Shown piece after piece: positions 1 to 9,262 of a stretch of DNA of 64,000 nucleotides. The notes below the pieces were generated by a model. It searched no databases, had not been told where the DNA came from, and saw only the letters and a program-made list of their open reading frames with translations. The translations under genes and the position numbers were made by a program. The number at the start of each line of letters is the position of its first letter. The stretch's first letter is position 1. This stretch comes from Ditibartonella apis (GTDB lineage Bacteria; Pseudomonadota; Alphaproteobacteria; Rhizobiales; Rhizobiaceae), in contig NZ_LXYU01000003.1 of NCBI RefSeq assembly GCF_001952075.1, forward strand, positions 124,001-188,000, written 5' to 3'.

Positions 1-618
1 TTGTTCGGCTGCTTTTTCGTTTGCTGAAGTGCCGCCGTTCCGGTTCAGAACTTCTTTGATATCGTTGAGTTCACTGTCAACCTCAGAAGAGGCTTCACCA
101 TCTTTCCCGAAATAGACATCAAGCATTTGGTCAACTTCTTCCGCCTTTTGTGAAGATGGGTCAGCCATTGCCTTGACAATGTCTTCCGCCTTCAAGCCTA
201 ATTTATCAAGGCCGAGCCTTTTATTGATTCTATCCATAAATTCTTCATAAGCTACCGGGTCTTGAGATTTCATGTAAGCCAATCTGTAGTGGATAAAATT
301 GGCCAGATCTTTGAGATCTGTTCCACCTTTATCAAGATCAATGTCAAGGCTCTTTGCTATTTCTTTCAGTATTTTTGCTTTGAATTCGGTTTTGCTCATG
401 CGGCTATTATCAAATACTGTAGCGCCTGCAATCTTGCTCCGTATTTTGTCATAGGTCGACTTTTCTTCCGCTTTTAAAGGAGAGCCTGTTTCTTTGGCTT
501 TAAAAATTTGTTCCGTCGTCGTGGGAGCGCGTTTGGCCTGTTGTTCGTTCTGGTCAATCCTCTCTTGCAAGATTTGGACAGAAGCGAATTTCAAATTCTG
601 AACCGGTGTCATCGCCAT
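1..618 (-). CDS. Hypothetical protein, 3' end outside the window
   Basis: The minus strand is open from an ATG at 618 to the window edge, giving 206 codons with no stop. A good ribosome site (GGGAGA, about 8 bases upstream) supports the ATG at 618 over the in-frame ATG two codons later. The visible protein starts MAMTPVQNLKFASVQIL and is hydrophilic, charged and largely helical in appearance, with no signal peptide, membrane segment or recognised motif. I do not recognise the family. The upstream region is A/T rich and fits a promoter. Function unknown. Confidence 0.75.
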   Translation of the reverse strand, partial: MAMTPVQNLKFASVQILQERIDQNEQQAKRAPTTTEQIFKAKETGSPLKAEEKSTYDKIRSKIAGATVFDNSRMSKTEFKAKILKEIAKSLDIDLDKGGTDLKDLANFIHYRLAYMKSQDPVAYEEFMDRINKRLGLDKLGLKAEDIVKAMADPSSQKAEEVDQMLDVYFGKDGEASSEVDSELNDIKEVLNRNGGTSANEKAAEQ

Positions 619-1643
619 CACTGTTTCTCCCGTATTGTTACCCGAATTTACATGCTACACAATATTGTTAAACCTCTAAACATCTGATAAATACTATCAT
701 ATTTTAATTTTATAACAAAGTATAAAATATAAAATACGTTTTTAATAAAATTAACACTTGAACAAGCATGCCGAAATTATGAAATGAAGTTCTTTATTAC
801 TGTTCACTCAAAGCTATTGTGCGGATAATAAGACCGGCATTTCTATGATAAAGCCTTAAACACGCTCATCTGTTTTGTTTTGAAGGTGAAAAATTGCGGG
901 AAATAAAAAAGAAATAGAAAAGTGAAAATAGCCTGCATTCCCTGTAAAAACCGGTCTTTTCCCCACGCACCAAGGACGATAAAACCTCTTGATGACGGGG
1001 AAGGGGAAGACCGATTAACGGGCTTCCTATTTTATCGGTCTTTTTAAAAAGTTTGAACAGGGTGTCGGCAAGAGGGGAAATATTACGATTTCGTTTTTTA
1101 AAATCCGTCATGGCTTTGACCCGCAAGCCGCGAACTCAGCCGTTTTTTTGTGTTCCATTCTTTTGATTGAAGGGAGTGCAGACTTATTCAAAATATAAAA
1201 GCCCAAGATGATAAAAGTCTTTTCCAATTATGGGTTTTTTAAACATCCGCAACGTTGCACAGCAAGCCAACAATATGGAACATGGCGCATTGCTTTTAAA
1301 AAGTCGGGCAAACTCTTCTCAACATAAAAACATCATGATTAAGCATTTTTTGAAAAGTCTGAAGAAGCCGCAACTGACGGCGCGTTTCTTTGAGTGGATG
1401 TTTTTTCGGGTAACAGTCAGATTTCAAAGAGTTACAGAATTTTGATGAAGTACCATTATTTTTCATTGAATAGAAGAAAGACTGCCTACAATTTACCATT
1501 ATTGCCGCTCATGACATGGATCCGGATCAAGCAGAAGAATTTTTTCAGGCTTCTTTCATGAGTTCCGGTTTTTTGTTTATCTTATTGAAACTGTTCATTG
1601 CCTAAATTGCATCGAAACGTTTTGTCTGTGAAAGGGTTCAAGG
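619..1643. other. Intergenic region, no convincing gene
   Basis: About 1 kb between two divergent genes. The part next to the left gene (650-760) is very A/T rich and likely holds its promoter. Several open frames of 67-118 codons occur on both strands, but none has a ribosome site or recognisable protein sequence. I see no RNA gene or clear repeat. Confidence 0.6.
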
Positions 1644-3284
1644 GTGGAATCGGTTGTTGTGATATTGATATTGCTTGTTGCTGTTGTTTTCAGCGGTGCA
1701 ATATCGCGCGCACTTCCTTTGCCCATTCCGTTACCACTTATCCAGATTGCTGTCGGTGTACTGGTTTCACTTGTCGGTGACATGGGCGTAAAACTGCGGC
1801 CGGAAATGTTTTTCCTGCTGTTTTTGCCGCCACTTTTATTTCTTGACGGCTGGCGCATTCCCAAAGACGGTTTGAGACGCGACCGCTGGACCGTGCTTGA
1901 AATGGCTTTGGGGCTTGTTGTTTTTACAGTTCTTGGCGTCGGCTTTTTCACTTATTGGATGATTCCAGCCATGCCGCTTTCGGTGGCTTTTGCACTTGCC
2001 GCCATTGTTTCGCCAACCGATCCTGTGGCCGTTACAGCAATTGCCAAACGTTCGCCTATCCCGAAGCGCCTGATGCACATTCTTGAAGGTGAATCGCTGT
2101 TGAACGATGCATCGGGTCTGGTCAGTATGCGCTTTGCTGTCGCTGCTGCCATGACGGGCTCGTTTTCGCTCCTTGCCGCTTTCGGAACCTTTTTATGGAC
2201 AGCTGTTGCCGGTCTTATTATCGGGGCAGCAACGACCTTTTGTGTCACTTGGGTCAGCACTTTCTGGAACAATAAATTCGGTGAAGAAACCGGTTCCCAC
2301 ATTGTCGTAAGCCTGCTTACACCTTTTGCTGCCTATCTTGCTGCCGAACAGGTGGATGCATCGGGAATCCTTGCCGCTGTTGCTGCCGGTATTTCCATGA
2401 GCTTTACCGAAGACAGTTTGCGCAACCTTGCTTTAACGCGCATTCGCAGGCTTGCTGTCTGGGACACGGTGCAATTTGTTGCCAATGGTGTCATCTTCGT
2501 CATTTTGGGTGAACAACTTCCCCATATTGTGAGCGGCGCGGCAATTGTGGTTCAGGAAACCGGCCATCATGAACCGATCTGGCTTGTGGTCTATGTCATA
2601 GCGATCAATCTGGCATTGGCTTTGCTCAGATTTATCTGGGTTTGGGTCTCTCTGCGTTTTACGCTTGCACGTGCCTATCGGCGCGGTTTCAAACCGTTTG
2701 TGCCAAGCTGGCGGCTGGTTGCTGTGACATCGCTTGCCGGTGTTCGTGGCACGGTCACTCTTGCCGGTGTTTTGACCTTGCCGCTTTTCTTGCCCGACGG
2801 TTCACCATTTCCTGCACGCGACCTTGCAATATTTCTGGCAACCGGCGTCATCCTGATTTCGCTTGTCATGGCAAGCGTTTCGCTTCCCTATCTCCTCAAA
2901 GGTTTGGAATTGCCGCCCGAACCTTCCCATCAAAAGGAAGAAGAACGTGCCCATATTGCCGCTGCCGAGGCGGCCATCAAAGCGGTTGAACAGGCGGTGC
3001 ACAATTGGGGCGAAGGCCGCAGCGATGCCGACCTTTATACAACAGCCGGTGCGCGCGTCATGTCGAACTATCGTGAAAGACTGGCCGACCAGAATGTTTC
3101 GGATGCCGATGCGATCAATACGCAGAAGGTTGCAGAAATCGAGCGGCGTTTGCGCCTTGAAGCTTTGAAAGCCGAACGCCAGACCTATTTCGCTTTCGGC
3201 CGTCGTCACCAGCTTTCGGAAGAAACAACTGCAAAATTGATCCGCGAAGTCGATCTTCTGGAAACCCGTTTTTCAAACGGCTGA
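1644..3284 (+). CDS. CPA1-family Na+/H+ antiporter
   Basis: A 546-residue inner-membrane protein that would exchange Na+ (or K+) for H+ in pH and salt homeostasis. About twelve hydrophobic segments fill the first 420 residues, followed by a charged cytoplasmic tail of about 125 residues. Family hallmarks are visible: the FLPPLLFLDGW segment near residues 60-70, SPTDPVAV with Asp126, and the ion-site pair Asn154-Asp155 in EGESLLNDASGLV. The start is a GTG preceded by AAGGG. The gene is monocistronic and converges on the MFS gene to its right. The family is clear; the transported ion cannot be read from the sequence. Confidence 0.9.
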   Translation: MESVVVILILLVAVVFSGAISRALPLPIPLPLIQIAVGVLVSLVGDMGVKLRPEMFFLLFLPPLLFLDGWRIPKDGLRRDRWTVLEMALGLVVFTVLGVGFFTYWMIPAMPLSVAFALAAIVSPTDPVAVTAIAKRSPIPKRLMHILEGESLLNDASGLVSMRFAVAAAMTGSFSLLAAFGTFLWTAVAGLIIGAATTFCVTWVSTFWNNKFGEETGSHIVVSLLTPFAAYLAAEQVDASGILAAVAAGISMSFTEDSLRNLALTRIRRLAVWDTVQFVANGVIFVILGEQLPHIVSGAAIVVQETGHHEPIWLVVYVIAINLALALLRFIWVWVSLRFTLARAYRRGFKPFVPSWRLVAVTSLAGVRGTVTLAGVLTLPLFLPDGSPFPARDLAIFLATGVILISLVMASVSLPYLLKGLELPPEPSHQKEEERAHIAAAEAAIKAVEQAVHNWGEGRSDADLYTTAGARVMSNYRERLADQNVSDADAINTQKVAEIERRLRLEALKAERQTYFAFGRRHQLSEETTAKLIREVDLLETRFSNG

Positions 3285-3403
3285 GCGAAATTTTGAAACG
3301 GTTTTATTGCCCGAGCGGTTCAAACCGTGTGGCCTGCGGGCTGTGGCTTGAATGGCAGAAAAGACTGGCCAAAAAAGACCAGCCAAAAAATAGTGAACAG
3401 ACT

Positions 3404-4774
3404 TTATGATTTTTTGGCTTTTCCGCTTGTTAGCCGCAAGCCGCCAGTCAGCACAGCGAGTAAAAAACAGGCTGTGCCGCACCACAAAGCATAGCGCGAG
3501 CCGTAATGGGAAGACATAATCAGGAAGAATGCAACAAGTGTGCTTCCCACCGATTGGCCGATAAGCCTTGCTATGCCCATAATACCACCGGCTGCACCGC
3601 TTCTGTCGGCAGGCGCGGAAAGCATGATAACGCGCTGGTTGGGGGCGTTGAAAAAGCCCATGCCGCATCCGCACACCATCATGCAGATCACAATCACAAA
3701 AACCGGCGTTCCCTCACCAAGAAGGCTTAACGAAAACATGCCGCTTGCACATAAAAGCATACCGATAGCAACAAGCAGAACCGGTGAAAAATGGTCGGAA
3801 AGCCGGCCGGTAAAAGTTGAGGTGAGCGCCGCACAAGCAGGCCACGGAGCAATCAGAAAGCCGGTGGCAAACTGGCTTTTATGCATCAACATCTGGAACG
3901 AAAAGGGAAGCGCTACAAAAGCAATCCCTTGCGCAATAAAGGCAAAAAGGACTGCAAGAATGGACAGGGTAAAAATCCGCGAAGAAAAAAGATCAAAGGC
4001 CAGAAACGGGGCAGGGTGGTTTTTCTGGCGGATGATAAGGGCGGAAATGGCAACAAATGAAATGACAAAGGTCGGAATAATCATGGAAAGCGGCTGGCGG
4101 TGCGCGCATTCACCAATGCCGAAAATAAGAGCGGCAAAACCGATGCCGCAAAAACAGGCGGCAAGATTGTCAAAACGATAGTGGCTCAAGGGCGTTTTAG
4201 GGAGTGAATGGAAGGATATGGCAAGCGCCACAAGGCCAAGTGGAACATTCATCAAAAACAGCCAGTGCCAGGTGGTAAACCACAAAATAAGCGAGGCGAG
4301 TGTCGGTCCCAAAGAAAAGCCCACTCCCATGCAAATGGCATTGATACCAAGCCCGACACCCAGTTTTTGCGGCGGAAAGGTAAAGCGGATAAGGGGAAGG
4401 TTGGTACTCAATATTCCGGCCGCACCAATACCTTGCAAAATGCGTGCGCCAACCAGTGTTGGAAGCGACCATGAAAGCCCGCAAAGAAGCGAAGCGAGGG
4501 TGAAAACCATGAGCCCGACAATGAAAATAATGCGAAAACCGATCACTTCGCCAAGGCTTGCGAAGGGAAGTGTCATTGCAACCATGGCGAGAAGATAGGC
4601 TGTCACCGCCCAAACGGTTGAAGCTTCGCTGGTTTTGAATTCCTGTGCAATTGTGGGAAGGGCGGTATTGGTAATACCGGTGTCGATCATTGCCATAATA
4701 ACGCCGAGGCAAATTGCAAAAATAGCGGCCAATTTATAGGATTTCGTTACTTCAGCTTTTGTATTCACTTGCAA
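3404..4774 (-). CDS. MFS transporter, DHA2 (EmrB-like) family
   Basis: A 456-residue membrane protein with about fourteen hydrophobic segments, typical of proton-driven multidrug exporters. Characteristic stretches are IDTGITNTALPTIA in helix 1, the motif-A-like loop after helix 2, and ARILQGIGAAGI in helix 4. The start is a TTG at 4774; a GTG two codons downstream has slightly better spacing from the AGAGAC purine run and may be the true start. No membrane-fusion (EmrA) partner lies next to it. Substrate unknown. About 290 A/T-rich bases separate it from the siderophore operon. Confidence 0.88.
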   Translation of the reverse strand: MQVNTKAEVTKSYKLAAIFAICLGVIMAMIDTGITNTALPTIAQEFKTSEASTVWAVTAYLLAMVAMTLPFASLGEVIGFRIIFIVGLMVFTLASLLCGLSWSLPTLVGARILQGIGAAGILSTNLPLIRFTFPPQKLGVGLGINAICMGVGFSLGPTLASLILWFTTWHWLFLMNVPLGLVALAISFHSLPKTPLSHYRFDNLAACFCGIGFAALIFGIGECAHRQPLSMIIPTFVISFVAISALIIRQKNHPAPFLAFDLFSSRIFTLSILAVLFAFIAQGIAFVALPFSFQMLMHKSQFATGFLIAPWPACAALTSTFTGRLSDHFSPVLLVAIGMLLCASGMFSLSLLGEGTPVFVIVICMMVCGCGMGFFNAPNQRVIMLSAPADRSGAAGGIMGIARLIGQSVGSTLVAFFLIMSSHYGSRYALWCGTACFLLAVLTGGLRLTSGKAKKS

Positions 4775-5067
4775 CGTCTCTTTAAAAATGCGGACTTCAA
4801 CCTTGTGTCAGCCGTCTTTCCGGCCAAGCTTTTTCGACATGACTATAAACATGAACCGGCTCTAAAAGCATAAGAATATTTTTGTGAAGAAACGCATTCC
4901 AACACATTTTTCGGGCAATTGCTTTCGTCCTTATTTTACACGATTTTTGTTTTTTCTTCGCTTTTTTCCGTCATTGCTTTTAATTTCTTTGACCGGTCGC
5001 TTTTTAAAGACTTTTATTTTTCTCACCTTTAAAAGTTTAAGGGTGGCAGAGTTTTTTTGAGGTCGGT

Positions 5068-5826
5068 CTAGCGGTAATAAACAGCGATTTTCTGCCCGTC
5101 TATATCTTTGACCTTGATGTCGATATCATAAATTGCCGAAAGGATTTCATCTTTCATGACATTTTCGGGGGCACCGGAATAGACGAGTTTTCCTTCTTTC
5201 AAAGCAATGATGAGATCGGAATAGCATGAGGCGAAATTGAGGTCATGCATCACCATAATAATGGTTTTTCCCAATTCGTCTGCCGCATTGCGAAGTCGCT
5301 TCATCATTGAAACGGCATGGCGCATATCAAGATTGTTCAATGGCTCGTCAAGCAAGATGTAATCGGTATTTTGAGAAATCACCATGGCAACAAAAGCGCG
5401 TTGCCTTTGCCCCCCCGACAATTCGTCAAGAAAACGTTTGCGATAGGGGTCAAGCCCCAGATAGCTAATGGCATTGTCGACAAATGTCTTGTCTTCTTTA
5501 GTCAAGACACCATGCGAATAGGGGTAGCGGCCGAAGCTTACAAGATCTTCCACAGTGATGCGCGCTGTGAGCGTGTTTTCCTGTCGCAGAATAGAAAGCC
5601 GTTTGGCAAAATCGGCCCCTTTGGCCTTTGTCACATCAATTCCGTCAACCGTAATTCTACCCTTTGTGATTGGCAGCAGGCGGCTTATCATGGTTAGAAG
5701 TGTGGATTTACCCGCACCATTCGGGCCGATAATCGAAACCATTCCACCTTTCGGAATTTGAAGCGACAAATCCTCGATAATGCTATTGTCGTCATAGCTT
5801 TTTGATACATGGCTAATTTCAATCAT
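5068..5826 (-). CDS. Ferric-siderophore ABC transporter, ATP-binding protein
   Basis: A 252-residue ATPase that energises siderophore import on the cytoplasmic face. The Walker A motif GPNGAGKST is at residues 34-42, the signature LSGGQ at 136-140, and Walker B ILLDEP at 157-162. It resembles the FecE/YclP/CeuD group. Its ATG overlaps the stop of the preceding permease by four bases (ATGA), so translation is probably coupled. It is the last gene of the iron block. Confidence 0.92.
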   Translation of the reverse strand: MIEISHVSKSYDDNSIIEDLSLQIPKGGMVSIIGPNGAGKSTLLTMISRLLPITKGRITVDGIDVTKAKGADFAKRLSILRQENTLTARITVEDLVSFGRYPYSHGVLTKEDKTFVDNAISYLGLDPYRKRFLDELSGGQRQRAFVAMVISQNTDYILLDEPLNNLDMRHAVSMMKRLRNAADELGKTIIMVMHDLNFASCYSDLIIALKEGKLVYSGAPENVMKDEILSAIYDIDIKVKDIDGQKIAVYYR

Positions 5827-7247
5827 CTCAATTTTCCCTTGATAAGCAGGGTCAAAAACACAATGCCGCCGACAAATTCGATAATAAAGCTCAACCGGCT
5901 TGCCATATTGAAAAGCTGTTCAAGAATGAATTGGCCGCCGACAAGGAAAATAATCGAAAGCAGAATGGCAACCGGTAACACGCTCATATGTTTGGCAGTC
6001 GGTGTAAACTGGTAGGCAAGGCTTGCAACCAGAAGGCCGAAAAAGGTGACCGGTCCCACAAGTGCAGTTGAAACGGCAACCATAATCGAAACCAGCACAA
6101 GAATGCGTGTAACGGCCTGTTTATAATCGACACCGAGATTGATTGCCATATCGCGGCCTAACGCCAGCACATCGAAAAGATAGCGCATACGCCAGCCAAT
6201 CAGCGAAACAATCACAACAATAATCACTGCAATGCCGATCAGATTGGTGTTAAAGCGGTTGAAATTGGCAAACATCACATCGGTGAGATTGACCGCCTCG
6301 TCGGGGTTCAGTTGCAGTTGCAACAACATGCGCAAGCTGAAAAACAGGCCGCCAAACACAACGCCAATCAGGAGTGTCATGTGCAGTCCCTTGATGGTTC
6401 CCGAAAAGAGCCATGTGAAAAGGCTTGTCGAAAACAGTGTGAGAATAAGCGCCACAACAATGAAACGCACTTCGTCGCTCACCCCGTAAATAACAGTCGA
6501 GCCAACAAAATAGACAACCACCGTCTGGATGAGGATATAAAGCTGGTCAAACCCCATAATCGAGGGGGTGAGAATCCGGTTGTTGGAAACCGTCTGGAAA
6601 AGCACCGTTGACACAGCAATGGTATAGGCAATCAGGATAAGCGAAACGAGTTTACCCAAACGGAACGGCCAGATCACAACCGACATATTCCATGAAAGAT
6701 AAAGCGCAATAAAAATGGCAGCAACAACACCAAGGCCAATCACAAGCGGCAGTGTCGAGCGGATTTTTCTCGAATGTCCGGTTTTGCTGATGCTCAAACG
6801 TGCAGCACCTGTGCCGGTAATAGCCGTTTTGGAAGAATTTGCTTCATCCGTGCTGATAAATCCGGATTGAACAGCTGCATTTTCCCTGCTTGTTTCTTTG
6901 CCTAAATCCTTGTCTGTTTTCTTAGCCGGAATTTTGACTTCGTCAAAGCCTGCCTCGCCAATTCCGGCTTCGCCAATATCTTTTTCATCAATTTCCGCTT
7001 CGACAATATCGGCTTTGCCAATATCATTTTTTTGACTATCCGGCGCGCTGGCATCCGTTTCGATAATTTCTGTTTTTGTGAAATTATTCTCACCAATTGC
7101 TGTTTCGATTTGATCTCTTTCAAGAAGGCCGGCTGTGGCAATGCGGGGCTCAACCGTACTTGTTTCGGTGACGCTATTGCCGGCAGCATTTTGTGGCTTT
7201 TCACCTTTGAGAGCGGGCTTTTTATTGTCCGGTGTTCTTCTAGCCAA
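5823..7247 (-). CDS. Ferric-siderophore ABC transporter, second permease, with a long acidic N-terminal extension
   Basis: A 474-residue FecCD-type permease (CeuC/YclO-like). Residues from about 165 onward form the expected multi-helix permease. Residues 1-160 are an extra hydrophilic, Glu/Asp/Lys-rich tract with imperfect repeats such as DIGEAGIGEAGFDE. The start is a TTG at 7247 with a well-placed GGAG, overlapping the previous gene by eight bases, so the extension is probably translated. The next in-frame ATG lies inside the first membrane helix. The extension would face the cytoplasm; its role is unknown. Family assignment is firm. Confidence 0.88.
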   Translation of the reverse strand: MARRTPDNKKPALKGEKPQNAAGNSVTETSTVEPRIATAGLLERDQIETAIGENNFTKTEIIETDASAPDSQKNDIGKADIVEAEIDEKDIGEAGIGEAGFDEVKIPAKKTDKDLGKETSRENAAVQSGFISTDEANSSKTAITGTGAARLSISKTGHSRKIRSTLPLVIGLGVVAAIFIALYLSWNMSVVIWPFRLGKLVSLILIAYTIAVSTVLFQTVSNNRILTPSIMGFDQLYILIQTVVVYFVGSTVIYGVSDEVRFIVVALILTLFSTSLFTWLFSGTIKGLHMTLLIGVVFGGLFFSLRMLLQLQLNPDEAVNLTDVMFANFNRFNTNLIGIAVIIVVIVSLIGWRMRYLFDVLALGRDMAINLGVDYKQAVTRILVLVSIMVAVSTALVGPVTFFGLLVASLAYQFTPTAKHMSVLPVAILLSIIFLVGGQFILEQLFNMASRLSFIIEFVGGIVFLTLLIKGKLR

Positions 7248-8241
7248 GGCGCTTTCTCCATTTCAAGAGAAGTGCGATGAAAAGCACACTGCCAAGCACG
7301 CCCATAATGGTTCCAACCGGTATTTCTGCCGATTTGCTCATCAACCGGCCGAGAATGTCGCAGGAGAGCACCAGTCCCGCACCTGTTATCATGACAAAAG
7401 GCGCAGTGCGGCGCATATTGTCGCCCATCACAATAGAAACGATATTGGGCACCACAAGGCCGATAAAGGGTATCCGCCCGACCGTGCAGATAACGGTTGC
7501 CGTTATCATGGAAATAATCACAAGGCCGAAAAGCATAACTTTTTTATAATCAAGGCCGAGATTACTGGAAAAATCCTCGCCAAAACCGGCAACGGTAAAA
7601 CGGTCGGCCGCAAGATAGGCAACAAGGCAAAGCGGCAGCGATAGCCACAGTAATTCATATTTGCCTTCAACCACCATGGAAAAGCTGCCGAAAAGGTAGG
7701 ATTGCAGCGAAGGCAACAGCATTTCCTGATCGGCAATGCCATTTGTAAGCGCACCAATCACATAGCCGAGCATGATACCCGTTAGCGGCACAATCAACAC
7801 GGATTTAAGCGGTATTTGCCGCAACAAAAACATGAAAATCAGCGAGCCGAAAAGAGCAAACAGGGCGGCCACCAGCATTTTTAAAATCACGTCGAGACCG
7901 GGGGCAAATATCATCACCACAAGGATGCCGAGCGAGGCCGATTCAACGGTTCCGGCTGTCGAAGGTTCGACAAAACGGTTCCTTGTCAGCATTTGCATAA
8001 TCATGCCGGCAAGGGCAAGTGAAGCGCCGGAAAGAATAAGCGCAATGGTGCGCGGAACACGGGTTTGGAAAAATACGAGGAAGCTGTGCTCGTCACCGGC
8101 AAGAAGGCCGGAGAGGGTAACACTGGAAAACCCCAGAAACATACTGATAATCGACAGGACGATAATAACCGTTATGCCAATAATAAGAGAGCGCACTTCA
8201 ATCTTTACCCGATTAAAAAACATCAGAAGCCGGCAGATCAA
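7240..8241 (-). CDS. Ferric-siderophore ABC transporter, first permease
   Basis: A 333-residue FecCD-family inner-membrane permease (CeuB/YclN-like) with about nine hydrophobic helices and family stretches such as GASLALAGMIMQMLTRN and the late GLVVPNIV region. It pairs with the next permease to form the channel for the ferric siderophore. The longest frame begins with TTG at 8241; an in-frame ATG at 8223 gives a more conventional protein. Neither has a strong ribosome site, because an inverted repeat occupies the gene start. Translation may be limited relative to the binding-protein gene upstream. Confidence 0.9.
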   Translation of the reverse strand: MICRLLMFFNRVKIEVRSLIIGITVIIVLSIISMFLGFSSVTLSGLLAGDEHSFLVFFQTRVPRTIALILSGASLALAGMIMQMLTRNRFVEPSTAGTVESASLGILVVMIFAPGLDVILKMLVAALFALFGSLIFMFLLRQIPLKSVLIVPLTGIMLGYVIGALTNGIADQEMLLPSLQSYLFGSFSMVVEGKYELLWLSLPLCLVAYLAADRFTVAGFGEDFSSNLGLDYKKVMLFGLVIISMITATVICTVGRIPFIGLVVPNIVSIVMGDNMRRTAPFVMITGAGLVLSCDILGRLMSKSAEIPVGTIMGVLGSVLFIALLLKWRKRLG

Positions 8242-8259
8242 TCTGCTGCTTCCGATGTT
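8219..8259 (-). promoter_or_regulatory. Intercistronic stem-loop at the permease start
   Basis: An interrupted inverted repeat pairs AACATC, GAAGC and GCAGAT with ATCTGC, GCTTC and GATGTT around a two-base loop. It lies 70-110 bases after the binding-protein stop and covers the candidate starts of the first permease. There is no T-run, so it is not a typical terminator. It could protect the upstream mRNA from 3' decay or limit permease translation, as is common when a binding protein is made in excess over its permease. Confidence 0.55.
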
Positions 8260-8325
8260 TAAGCGTTAAAGCTAAAAACAATCAACCCGTTTCATGACTT
8301 TTCAAGTCAACAACAGGCTAAATGC

Positions 8326-9255
8326 TTATTTTGCTTTTGAAAATACGTCATCAAGTTGATCGGCTGTCTCATGAAGACCCGAAAGTCCGCCACCGATAAG
8401 ATACCAGTTTTGCGGGTCGAGATAAACGATATGCTTGTTCTCTGCCGCTTTGGTTTTGTTGATAAGGGCATTATCAAGCAATTTTGCTGCCGATTCCCCT
8501 TCACGGCCAATGGCTGCATCACGGTCGATCACAAAGAGCCAGTCCGGATTGGTTTCCAAAATGAATTCGGGTGAAATCATCTGCCCGTGATTTCCTACTT
8601 CCAGTTTGTCATTGGCGGGTTTTACGCCAAAACCGGAATGCAGCAGGCCGAAACGCGAACCCGGTCCGAAGGCGGAAATTTTGCCACCGGTGGTCAGAAC
8701 AAGAAGACCTGTTCCTTTGTCAGCCGCAAGTTTTCTTACCTCTTCAAGCTTTTTGTTAAGGCTGTCGATTTCGTCTTTGGCTTCTTTCTGTTTGTTAAAA
8801 ATCTGGCCCAAAATTGTCACATTACGATCAACATCGGCAAGATAATGGTTGTTGTTGACTGACAAATCGATTGTCGGGGCAATTTTTGCAAGATCGTTGA
8901 ATTTCGGTGCCGAACGGCCGGCAATAATAATAAGATCGGGGCGCAAGCTTGCCACTGTCTCGTAATTGGGCTCGAACAAGGTTCCGACCTTGGTGTATTT
9001 TGCATCATTATATTGCTCGAGATATTTCGGCTTTATCCCTTCCGGAACACCCACAATATTATCAATTTTTAACCGGTTCATATTGTCGAGCGTGGCAAGG
9101 TCGAACACCACAACCCGTTTCGGACTATCGGGAATAGAGGTTTCACCGGCGGCATGTTTAATGACAACATCGGCACTTGCCGGTGATTGAAATGACAAAA
9201 CGGAAGCCAGTGCACCAAAGAGCAGTGCGGCGAGAGTATTACGTCTATTAATCAT
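8326..9255 (-). CDS. Ferric-siderophore periplasmic binding protein
   Basis: A 309-residue periplasmic binding protein (class III fold, CeuE/YclQ/FatB-like) that would hand the ferric siderophore to the permeases. A signal peptide occupies residues 1-28 with likely cleavage after ASA; there is no lipobox Cys. The mature protein has the RVVVFDLATLDNM start and the RPDLIIIAGRSAPK block typical of this family. The ATG follows GAGG at good spacing. It lies seven bases from the esterase gene, so the two are co-transcribed. Confidence 0.92.
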   Translation of the reverse strand: MINRRNTLAALLFGALASVLSFQSPASADVVIKHAAGETSIPDSPKRVVVFDLATLDNMNRLKIDNIVGVPEGIKPKYLEQYNDAKYTKVGTLFEPNYETVASLRPDLIIIAGRSAPKFNDLAKIAPTIDLSVNNNHYLADVDRNVTILGQIFNKQKEAKDEIDSLNKKLEEVRKLAADKGTGLLVLTTGGKISAFGPGSRFGLLHSGFGVKPANDKLEVGNHGQMISPEFILETNPDWLFVIDRDAAIGREGESAAKLLDNALINKTKAAENKHIVYLDPQNWYLIGGGLSGLHETADQLDDVFSKAK

Positions 9256-9262
9256 TTTTACC

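Noticed and set aside
866..1126. 86-codon minus-strand open frame
   Set aside because: No ribosome site, biased Phe/Lys composition, no recognisable family, and A/T-rich surroundings.
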